The notes beneath the pieces are model-generated. The model was not told the DNA's origin. It was given only the letters and a program-made list of their open reading frames with translations, and ran no database searches. Source: Gymnopilus junonius (taxonomy: Eukaryota > Basidiomycota > Agaricomycetes > Agaricales > Galerinaceae). Taken from it: a stretch of DNA of 16,280 nt. Of the stretch, positions 9,109-16,280 are shown piece after piece. The position numbers and the translations under genes are program-made. The stretch spans positions 1 through 16,280 of the forward strand of contig JADNYJ010000674.1 in assembly GCA_015501075.1 (NCBI GenBank), read 5' to 3'. Position 1 is the first letter of the stretch, and the number at the start of each line of letters is the position of its first letter.

Positions 9109-9467
9109 ATGGCACCCAAGTACACGCCCTTACCCACCGACCCCGCTTATAGCCCATCATTGCGCCCCGATACACCCTCATATCCTCCTCCCTACGACTC
9201 TAACGAAGAACACCCCAAGTTTATCTTTCTCGGAGGACATCGAGGAGGAAGCTCCTCGTCGTGGTCGAGTGCGGCAAGAACCTTTGCCCGCCTTCGACTC
9301 CAGACCCAAGATTCAGATTACCAACACCGTCACCATTCGCAAGAGCTGGTTTACTCTTATTCCTGTTTGGGATGTTTTACCTCGCCTTCACGATGAGGAA
9401 GGCTGTGTGGGTCGCTGGCGGAAGGGCGATAAACAAGGATGTACCGGAGGTCGATCCTTCGTATTAA
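9109..9467 (+). pseudogene. Small single-pass membrane protein, about 118 residues, two apparent 1-base insertions
   Basis: The protein starts MAPKYTPLPTDPAYSPSLRP, a proline/serine-rich N-terminus. It continues with an acidic then basic stretch (SEDIEEEAPRRGRV), then DPRFRLPTPSPFARAG and a hydrophobic helix (LLLFLFGMFYLAF), and ends VPEVDPSY at the stop at 9465-9467. These three pieces lie in three different frames. Removing one A near 9209-9210 and one T near 9299 joins them into 118 codons plus stop with no other change. No intron of normal length explains the shifts. The layout predicts a cytosolic N-terminus and one membrane span, but orientation and function are unknown. The motif before the helix resembles that of the gene at 14221-14798. 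The frames could instead mark a decayed gene. Confidence 0.6.
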
Positions 9468-9938
9468 GGTACGTTGAGATCTCTGTAGCTTTATTCCTGC
9501 ACTCATTGCCGCTCTATAGGTTCTAACGTTATTGCAGGTGCTTTGGTTTTGACTGAGACTGAATTTTTTCATGTAACATTATATAGTTTACCCTTCACCA
9601 CACGTTCCTTGGACCTTTTGGACTGTAATACCCTCCCTTCCTTACTTTCGTCACTCTATTCTTATATTGCGCCCCAGGATCCAAACCCCTATCTAAACCA
9701 CCACTGTCGTTCCTAGTATTCCCGCCATGCGTAGTGGCTGCATGTATAATCAATATTCCCTATGCAATGTCAATAAGGAATGTAAAAGTTTCCTCGTCTT
9801 TAGTATAAGACCCATGTAGACGACTATAATATCTTCAGCGCCCCAACATGTCAAATGTCAAACTTGAGAGCCATCCCATATATAGGCTAATCACAGGCTC
9901 CATTTTCCGACGAGTCTACCTCTCAGTTTCCAGACAGT
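9468..9938. other. Intergenic: 3' flank of the small membrane gene and promoter of the F-box gene
   Basis: No ORF with support. A TATA-like element is annotated at 9878-9885. The segment near 9600-9740 is pyrimidine-rich, as in many fungal flanks. Confidence 0.5.
9878..9885 (+). promoter_or_regulatory. TATA box for the central F-box gene
   Basis: The sequence ATATATAG lies 54 bases upstream of the start codon at 9939, a fitting distance for a short fungal leader. Confidence 0.55.
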
Positions 9939-11403
9939 ATGACCACAGTACGCAGGCCTGATACTCTCTTGGCCTTCGCTGAAGGCTCAGATTCTAAACT
10001 ACTTAACTCAATCATCCTTTCAAGGCAGGCACACCTTCTCCACTCAAACACTGCCTTTCGACATTCTCTCGGAGATATTCGTCTTATCTCTGCCACAAGT
10101 ACACGACCCGCAGGAAGATCTTCGACTCCATCCTTCACAACCGCCATTTCTGTTCTGCAGCATCTGCAGATCTTGCAGGATCGCCGCTTTGGATGTACGG
10201 CGACTATGGGACTTCGTCTATCTGTCGTTATGCTATTATGAGTTTAAAGATCCCGAGGCGCAATACACGTCCTCGATAGGAAAAGTCTGGATCTCATTCA
10301 ATGGTGGAACGAAAATCATCCCTCTATACATCCTTCTATTTACCTCAGATGCACAGGTTCGGGCGAACCATCTCCAGGATTATTATCACCCTCCCATCAA
10401 CCTCTTTCCTCCAACCCTTTTTTCATCTCAGTACGCAGGCTTGATCTACATCGGTCAGTTTTTTCAGTTCTCAACGACCTTTTTGCCCAATACGCATTTC
10501 GAAAACCTGGTAGACTTGAAGATCCCTAAATTCAATGAGAACAAGACCATCTTAACTGATTTCATCTTCTCACCCTCGCCGAATTTGCGGCGCCTCTACC
10601 TTCCATACAGCCGTTTCGAACCCTTTAGGACTATATCTTCCGTCTTTCTTTGGCGTCAGCTCACGCACATCTTTATGCCTGAATATATATACCGGGACTC
10701 TTGGAGGGAACTCATGATGGCATGCCCCGCTATGGAATGCGGAGCGTTCTGCATATATCAAGGCTCATTCGACACATTGGCGGAAATCATGATGCCTAAT
10801 CTCCACCATTTTGCCATTTCCTGTAGCGAGCTTTATGTCCCAACTCCGTTCCACAAACTCAAGATGCCTAGGTTGAGGGCTCTCAGAATCGTCAGCCTGC
10901 AACATAATCACGTTTACACGTTGAAGGTTTTAGAGATCATGCTTGGTGCTGGGTCTTCACTCACTGAATTACATCTCGATTTCTGTCTGTCTTTCCGTAT
11001 GCACTCGAGCTTTTCTTTTGATCAGCCGCCGGAGGGAAGCCGACTCAGTGATCTCACCCCTCATCTCCGCCGATTCGTTGTCAATTATATAGATCCAGGT
11101 GACAATGTTGTCGGGAGGAATATCATTCAATTCCTTCGGTCTGATTGGCTCTCTTCGGGATGGGATATATTACCAGAAGGCGATGAATGTCGACGTCTTG
11201 AGCTTATCGTGTTGCAGGGATCGTACTTCACTTCCAGACTCTTCTGCGACTCTGTCATGCGAGAGGTGGAGGACTACTTACGTGCGAGCCCAAGTCACTG
11301 TGCCTTTTCGATTTCTATTTCCAAAGATCCTTCTCAAAAACTCTTGAAGTCTAAGGACTTCGAGGAAGGGATTATGAGGCGAGCATGGATAGAAATGTCC
11401 TGA
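9939..11403 (+). CDS. F-box protein, about 470 residues
   Basis: The F-box reads TLPFDILSEIFVLSLPQ (from 10048), followed by CSICRSCRIAALDVRRLWDF and a long leucine/phenylalanine-rich body up to the stop at 11401-11403. This is the usual layout of Agaricomycete F-box proteins: an N-terminal box that would bind Skp1, and a leucine-rich-repeat-like substrate region (LVDLKIPKF, LRRLYLPYSRF, LRALRIVSLQ). The frame is open from 9943 to the stop but has no ATG before the box. The first ATG (9939) lies in another frame. A 43-base intron 9948..9990 (GTACGC...CTCAG) joins MTT to ILNYLTQSSFQ in the correct frame and is my preferred start. The alternative is another small indel. Substrate unknown. Confidence 0.82.
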
Positions 11404-11885
11404 TTTTAACGCGCGTGTACTAACCTTTCGATGTATATACCAAAGGTCCTTGGTCTGACTCATTACCATTCACATAACTGAATAAATAATTCCGATACAT
11501 ATCGCGTACGATACTCAGTCCTCTATGCCGTACCATTGTGCTTCCACAGTTTTCGATCAGGATCTGCGAATACACTGGACCGTTGTACGGTGGATAACGT
11601 TTTTCGGATGTCAATTGCAAAGTGTAGTACCCTTCATCGGTGACGACGACAACCAGTTGGATAAGATGGGAGAGGACGGGCCTGTCGTGGAGCCCTAAAG
11701 GAGTATCTGCTGGCTCTTCGTTGGCTGATGTAGTATGAATACCGCCGTGAACCAATCGACAACACCTGAAGTAGGACTTGACCTCTGCTGCTGACCGAGA
11801 CTGCCGGAGCGGTGTATGTTACAATTCAAACCTGAAACGTCAAGACGGAAAACCAGCGAAATCCTCTCAATCGATCCTGTGGGAG
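11404..11885. other. Convergent intergenic region with an unexplained minus-strand ORF
   Basis: The region lies between the 3' ends of the F-box gene (plus) and the second DUF6533 gene (minus). A minus-strand ORF at 11420..11755 (111 residues, with VLSHLIQLVVVVTDEGYYTL) has fairly protein-like composition. It has no recognised motif, no nearby promoter sign and no splice support, so it is left uncalled. Confidence 0.35.
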
Positions 11886-13232
11886 TCAACCTTCTCGGAT
11901 CCTTTCTTCTGATAATTGAGTCTCCAGAGACAGTGCATCCAGACTGTCGTCGACGTTAAAGCTAGTGATGTTCTCATCATCGGCTTCAACGTAATCCAGA
12001 GTTTGCATGTTCATAATGACTCGACAGCACTAGATTGGAGAGATTCTTAGACGAAAATCTAAGGAATATTTTTGCTGCCTTTACATACCGCTATTGAGAT
12101 AAGAGCATTCGGCCAGCTGCAGTGGACGAAGCAGAAAAAGATGAATTTATTAGTATTTTCGTCGGTACTCAAATTTACACCCACCCAAAGATTACATGCC
12201 CCTGCGCTACTTGCTGATTCATGTTGTATGGTACAATTGTGGTAAAAAAGGCTAAATTCTGTTGATATCCAGTGGGTCGGGAGTAGAAACAGAAAATAAA
12301 GCTTACAGCATATTAACGCAATGACCCATGCACCATCTCGGATGAGTCTCTTTACAACCGGTGCTCCCAACGCAACTAAATTATACTTGATACCTGTCAA
12401 TATCCCTAAGGAAATGTGGATAATCCAAATCGAGATACTACAAGACTGTCAGCCGGGCGAGCTGAGCGTGGAGGTCAAGAGAGCGTACCATAAGTAAATG
12501 AGTTCCGAAGGGGCCTGCATAGCGTCGCATATGGGATCATACGTCACTTCCACTGCCTTCTGCGCAACAAAGACTTCGACTGCGATGTGGGCGAAAAATA
12601 AAATGGCCAAGAAGACCCCAATCCTCCAATCCTTGTGATATAGCGCGTAAACTATGCATGTGGGTACGCTATCTCAGAACTGCGGAAGAATGTGACAAGA
12701 GCGACAAAACTCACTCATAAGCATAAGAATGAAATCCAAGGCAGCGATAAGGGTCGCTGAAGACGCCACTCCAAATGCAAACCAAGCTTTGCAGATGCCT
12801 TCCGATATTGGTATGACATTTAGATGTGGGCTAAGGATAAGATATGTCGTGATACTGGGCTCACAGTTCAGGACACCTTTATTTGATGCAACGAGAAGCA
12901 GACCTCTGGGTGATGATGCCAAAGTAGCGCGAGAATAGATACGTGGCTCGAACCATCGTAAAGGGGCGTCTAACATATAACAGCGTTAAAATTCATTGCT
13001 TGCTAATAAATGGATAAACAGGACGGACCTCCAGATATGTCGGATTTCATGCTTGAGAGTTATCGAATATTCATACAATAGTACGGCTAGGGTCGCAACT
13101 GCGATATATTCTCCAGTCAGTACCACCAAATAATTGATTGGTAAAAGAAGGGGAAATTCATGGCTCACCGGTGGACCATTTGCGAATGCGTAAATTCTCT
13201 AGCAATTTTCCGTATAATGCCGATTCGATCAT
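11886..13232 (-). CDS. DUF6533-type multi-pass membrane protein, 9 exons, intact
   Basis: Exons: 13232..13169, 13110..13029, 12969..12904, 12830..12715, 12651..12489, 12437..12307, 12251..12185, 12116..12089 and 12029..11886. All join in phase to 286 residues. Family marks: STEYIAVATLAVLLYEY (first helix), ITLKHEIRHIWRRPFT, YLFSRYFGIITQ, CKAWFAFGVASSATLIAA, MIYALYHKDWRIGVFLA, VVKRLIRDGAWVIALIC, and GWPNALISIACCRVIMNMQ with an acidic tail (EADDENITSF, LSLETQLSEE). Introns are typical; the one at 12184..12117 has a clear ACTAAT branch. About seven membrane segments are expected, with the acidic tail probably cytosolic. Function is unknown for the family. It is a distant relative of the plus-strand gene at 6486, with little residue identity, so a recent tandem duplication is unlikely. 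Confidence 0.9.
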
Positions 13233-13327
13233 TGCCAACTCAGACCGGGAGTAGAAGGAAAGAGGTACAGAAATGATCAGACAGTGAGAACAGCGTTCAA
13301 GAAATTTGACGTACCCAACACTGAGTA

Positions 13328-13334
13328 TTATATA
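13328..13334 (-). promoter_or_regulatory. TATA box for the minus-strand DUF6533 gene
   Basis: The minus strand reads TATATAA about 96 bases upstream of the start at 13232. The spacing fits. On the plus strand the same site lies only about 15 bases before the ORF at 13349, too close to serve that ORF as a normal TATA box. Confidence 0.5.
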
Positions 13335-13348
13335 CATACTTGATCACG

Positions 13349-13504
13349 ATGGATAAGCAACATCAAAACCACTGCCCTGTTGCCGTAGTCCGTGGAACAT
13401 TTTTAACTGGTGGGGAAGTTTACCGGATTGGCCGCCGAGGCGACGATTTCGGCAACATGCTGTTTCCGCTCCCTCAAGCCGTTCTGCGCAATTTAGTGTT
13501 CTAA
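13349..13504 (+). CDS. Short ORF of 51 codons, unrecognised
   Basis: ATG at 13349 opens MDKQHQNHCPVAVVRGTFLT, continues with GGEVYRIGRRGDDFG and ends at a TAA at 13502-13504. Its composition looks protein-like, but it has no motif, no intron and no clear promoter. The complementary strand also has a long open frame (13344..13652). It may be an exon of a longer divergent gene or a chance ORF. Confidence 0.25.
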   Translation: MDKQHQNHCPVAVVRGTFLTGGEVYRIGRRGDDFGNMLFPLPQAVLRNLVF

Positions 13505-14220
13505 GTATTTGAGACTTAAGTGATTTCATATGTAGAAGGAAAAGTAAAACTTGTAAGGCTGTCGAGGTCGAAGCTTTGACTTGACAGAATCTATCGACGT
13601 ACAGGTTCTGAAGCCTTTGACTTATGACGCATGATGGATCAGATAGTGTCACCGCTCATTGATCATAGATCCTTGATGTGAGATTATTCATGAAGTCCAC
13701 TGAGCAATAAGTAACGTCAAGGCGACCGGCTCCGGCAGTAAGTTTCTTACATTGCTATAAACGCGTTTCATTACTACGAATTGACAAGACCTAATCACTA
13801 GTAAGAAACACTTTTGGGCTTCAAGGTCATGGTCAGAACAATGGGTGTCGGGCAATGAGGTCATTTTCTGCAGAGACGACCGTTCAGACAAAACCTCCGC
13901 GACAGCAGTTCTACGTGTGTCCCACAGGGTAAAAATATGGAGATACATGCCGATGAGATATAATATCTTATATTCAGGATGTCGAAGGTCGGAAATTCTT
14001 GAACCAGCGCCTTGCAAACTTGATGTAAAAACATACTGAAAGAATGCCTAAAACTCAGAACAGGCTCTCGTTGAATCAAGAAAGATTCGAAAAGTTTCAG
14101 GACGAACGATGATATGATTAGGGTATAAATGACAAATCGTTGGTCAGGTCTACATATCTATCGTGAGTCAGTAAAAACGGTCAGGAGAAAGAAAAGGGGA
14201 CATTATACACTATTAGAACG
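13505..14220. other. Unassigned stretch
   Basis: Minus-strand ORFs of 109 (13688..14017) and 72 residues (13861..14079) overlap here. One contains an intron-like segment (GTAAGA...GCTCAG, 51 bases, 13757-13707), and its flanks stay in frame with or without it. No family motif is visible. A spliced minus-strand gene is possible but not supported. Confidence 0.3.
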
Positions 14221-14798
14221 CTATCTCCTCTTCTCCCGCACCAGCTGCCCGCTTCGACTTCGATTTCGAGTTACGACTCCTCTGTTTCCCCACTGACTTT
14301 TCCCGTTCTGGCCTTTTTTCTTGAGGGGTTTAGGTGGATCTGTCGGGGTCGGAAGCGCGCCTCTGATCCGTATACGCCCGTCTCGCAAAGTTTCCGTAAC
14401 AACAGGGCTGGCGGCGGGACGGAATAGGTGCTCCTTTGAGTACCTGCAATGATACATGGGATCATAAGAAGATTTCGGGGACCAGACGCCGCGCAAACAC
14501 GTACCTCGAGGCATAGATGACCTTGGAATCACTTTTTCCGCTCAGTGAGGGCGGACACATTTGGAATCCGAGCCAGAAAACGAAAGCCAGCATGATCACA
14601 AGGGCCAGACGTTTGAGAGGAGAGGCTAAAGGTCTAGCAAAAATGGGGATCCTCAAGAGGATCAGAGACAGAGAGGTCGTCGGAAGGAGCGGGGGAGGAA
14701 TCGCGAGAGGAGATGAGGTGTATTTTCTCATCGTCAGTTGCTGTGCCGAGATCGTCATTCGAGATGTCGACGGGGATGCGTTTCTCGTCGGGCGACAT
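14221..14798 (-). pseudogene. Small single-pass membrane protein, about 171 residues, one extra base in a T-run
   Basis: Exon 1 is 14798..14505 and exon 2 is 14443..14221, with a 61-base intron (GTACGT...TGCAG). The N-terminus (MSPDEKRIPVDISNDDLGT) is acidic and serine-rich. The helix is LALVIMLAFVFWLGFQM, preceded by FARPLASPLKR. After it come YSKEHLFRP, GRIRIRGALPTPTDPPKP and a strongly basic tail (KKKGQNGKSQWGNRG...REKRR). As written, the first frame stops right after EDPHFC. The T-run at 14643..14639 has five bases; with four it reads DPHFARPL and the exon phase matches the intron exactly. The positive tail and acidic head suggest a single-pass protein of internal membranes. Family unknown. 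The motif before the helix resembles the gene at 9109. Confidence 0.7.
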
Positions 14799-15072
14799 GA
14801 TGGTTGCACTGGAATTTCAAAGTCGTTGGTGGCGATGATGGCAGTTAACCAGGCGGACTTTGAATGAGTAACGTGACCATCCGACGCGTTTTCCTGGACT
14901 TCGCTTCATTTTTTCTTCCATTCCTTGCCATTCCTCTCTCCTCGATAGATTAACGCCTTCAATAAGACGCGCGTCGAACATAGCGTGTAAGTAGAAAATC
15001 TTTAGTCTAATGAAGTTGCTGTCCGAATTTCACCCCCTTTCGAGTCGCCTGATGTACTGTTACTCTTCCACT
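14799..15072. other. Divergent intergenic region
   Basis: Shared upstream region of the minus-strand small membrane gene and the plus-strand secreted-protein gene. It contains pyrimidine-rich tracts (near 14895-14945) but no clear TATA box. Confidence 0.4.
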
Positions 15073-15753
15073 ATGAAACCTGTCTTTTCGTACAGTTTCC
15101 TGGCTGTCGTATTTGCTGCATGCACTTCCATAAGTATCAATTTTTCTTGTTCTGTGTATCACTCGTCTCCGTATTTTCTGCCTCTACCTATCTCAAGGTG
15201 AAGTATTTGATCTCTTCTAACCTCGGTCAACGCCCTTCCTCCTCCTAGCCGACGATACTCTATATGAAGCCACGTACCAGCAGGAATATGAGCCTTCGTA
15301 ATTTCACTCTCTCATGCTTCTCTTAACTCGGCCAAATACGACGGCTGGTTCTCTGGATCCGCCACCAGCATCTCCGGCGACAAGATAGAGACGGCTCCTA
15401 TCTATTCTCCCGCAACCACATCCCAAATTTTCGCCGCTCCTAGGGTTGTTCTTCTCGATGTAAGTGTGCGTTAAATCCATACTTCTTCCAAAAATACTGA
15501 CTTTTTGGCGCAAGGTCAATCCAAATACTTCAGGATTGGTGAACAACCCTTTCAACCTGATAATACAGTGAACACTGTAAGAATACGGTCGACATCCTGG
15601 TATAGTTAACGTATCTTCTTACTTTCGCACTTGTTATAGATGCTCGTTTATAACTCGACGCGATTCTTATTCAGCGTAACTCCAACCATGCGGCAATTCA
15701 GATACAGAAACCGGATCACATACTTTTCTATGTCCATGCTCACCTCGGATTAG
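15073..15753 (+). CDS. Predicted small secreted protein, 126 residues, family unknown
   Basis: Exons 15073..15133, 15249..15297, 15369..15463, 15515..15576 and 15640..15753 join in phase. The N-terminus MKPVFSYSFLAVVFAACTSI is a clear signal peptide: a Lys, then a hydrophobic core, then small residues. In-frame Met codons at 15010 and 15052 would only lengthen the leader. The mature part reads DDTLYEATYQQEYEP, ETAPIYSPATTSQIFAAPR, YFRIGEQPFQPDN and LVYNSTRFLF. It has no cysteine pattern after the signal and no domain I recognise. Intron 15134..15248 is long (115 bases) and contains a possible CTAAC branch. The donor GTGTGC at 15464 is unusual. The segment 15298-15368 could be exonic (NSAKYDGWFSGSAT, same frame), so the middle of the model is uncertain. 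It may be a secreted effector-like or cell-wall protein. Confidence 0.5.
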
Positions 15754-16022
15754 GCTTGATAGCCTAATTGGACATCTAACGTGTACGTTCCAGTGATCTA
15801 CCTCCTTTATTGACTAGTTTGATAACTACCACGTCGCTCATTTTTTGATTTAAAGTTCTCCCTTCCAAACGCTTTGTTATTCTCAATTAACCTTCCAGCT
15901 CTCCGAGCCTTTCTTTTGCATGGATTTATAGCCCTTTCTCCATTTTCCTGGTCGGGTGAACACTTCGAGGAAACTGAAGGTGCGACCACCCTGTTGCACT
16001 ATTCTACATTTCAAATCTAATC
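15754..16022. other. Intergenic, no gene seen
   Basis: The segment is pyrimidine-rich in places and AT-rich near 15840-15900. A small palindrome-like hairpin (AGGCT, four-base loop, AGCCT) lies at 15752-15765, just after the preceding stop codon. Confidence 0.4.
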
Positions 16023-16280
16023 ATGTTTGGAATAATTGCAAGTCGACTGTGGAATTGGTGTAATGCTGTGCTCTTTCCCAAACTGGACGTTGGTAAGAGG
16101 GTCTCGTGCATCGATTTCCCACCGCCCCTTACTTGCCTTTTCACACTCAGCGGCCTCACGCGGAAGTCAACAATCAAATGGCAAGACATTCAAGTCGTTA
16201 CATGGACGGTGCGACCCGTAAGTATGGGAAGAATGATACTACGAAGGCCCATACTTATCCCAAAATCTGTAGACACCCAA
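16023..16280 (+). CDS. 5' end of a spliced gene leaving the window, unrecognised
   Basis: ATG at 16023 gives MFGIIASRLWNWCNAVLFPK, then a GTAAGA donor at 16093. The intron ends CACTCAG at 16150. A second exon (16151..16217, AASRGSQQSNGKTF...) is followed by GTAAGT at 16218 and an acceptor CTGTAG at 16272; a third exon begins at 16273. The splice sites are good, which supports transcription. The protein is too short here to place, and the first exon may be internal to a longer gene. The second intron contains a strong hairpin over its donor. Confidence 0.4.
   Translation, partial: MFGIIASRLWNWCNAVLFPKLDVGKRVSCIDFPPPLTCLFTLSGLTRKSTIKWQDIQVVTWTVRPVSMGRMILRRPILIPKSVDTQ
16219..16257 (+). repeat. 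10-base inverted repeat covering a 5' splice site
   Basis: TAAGTATGGG (16219-16228) is the exact reverse complement of CCCATACTTA (16248-16257), with a 19-base loop. The first arm begins at the second base of the intron donor, so the folded RNA would hide the 5' splice site. Confidence 0.65.

Noticed and set aside
8990..9526. 178-residue plus-strand ORF, the longest frame over the small membrane gene
   Set aside because: It starts at GTG and lacks both the plausible N-terminus (in another frame) and the membrane helix (in the third frame). Only its middle, acidic part fits the corrected protein.
10189..11403. F-box protein starting at 10189
   Set aside because: This start is a TTG codon and would delete the F-box, which lies upstream in the same open frame (10048-10100).
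1..16280. Secondary-metabolite or other functional gene cluster
   Set aside because: There is no backbone synthase, P450, transporter set or dedicated regulator. The genes are mixed families with independent promoters on both strands.

Overview
The window looks like nuclear DNA of a basidiomycete fungus, most likely an Agaricomycete. Genes are broken by many introns of about 45-75 bases with GT(A/G)AGN donors, CTNAC/CTAAT-like branch sites and short AG acceptors. The recognisable families are those that Agaricomycete genomes carry in numbers: F-box proteins, DUF6533-type multi-pass membrane proteins and a PLAC8 Cys-rich protein. No prokaryotic signals, tRNA, rRNA, CRISPR array or intact transposon were seen.

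Layout. (1) 1-816, minus: F-box-like protein running off the left edge, with one apparent 1-base deletion. (2) 1216-1797, minus: complete 3-exon PLAC8 family gene with a TATA box. (3) 1985-4117: poorly resolved, with two low-confidence spliced candidates, 2477-3009 minus and 3547-3975 plus. (4) 4118-5901, plus: aldose 1-epimerase with about a dozen exons and recognisable catalytic residues; one splice junction is one base out of phase. (5) 6066-6366, minus: small unrecognised ORF. (6) 6486-8121, plus: 14-exon DUF6533-type membrane protein whose first membrane helix is scrambled by a compensating +1/-1 pair. (7) 8616-8960, plus: short 3-exon gene of unknown function. (8) 9109-9467, plus: small single-pass membrane protein with two apparent 1-base insertions. 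(9) 9939-11403, plus: F-box protein of about 470 residues. (10) 11886-13232, minus: a second, intact 9-exon DUF6533-type gene. (11) 13349-14220: a 51-codon ORF and unassigned sequence. (12) 14221-14798, minus: another small single-pass membrane protein, resembling the one at 9109, with one extra base in a T-run. (13) 15073-15753, plus: 5-exon predicted secreted protein, family unknown. (14) 16023 to the right edge, plus: start of a spliced gene that leaves the window.

There is no operon logic here. The genes look like independent transcription units: an enzyme of galactose metabolism, two substrate-receptor-like F-box proteins, several membrane proteins and one small secreted protein. The clearest window-wide pattern is that six otherwise family-like or coherent coding regions each need one or two single-base corrections. 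The PLAC8 gene, the minus-strand DUF6533 gene and the central F-box gene need none. This suggests uncorrected sequencing indels, or recent pseudogenisation of several neighbours. I found no convincing new biological system. The best leads are the paired small membrane proteins, the scrambled first helix of the plus-strand DUF6533 protein, and a hairpin over a 5' splice site at the right edge.
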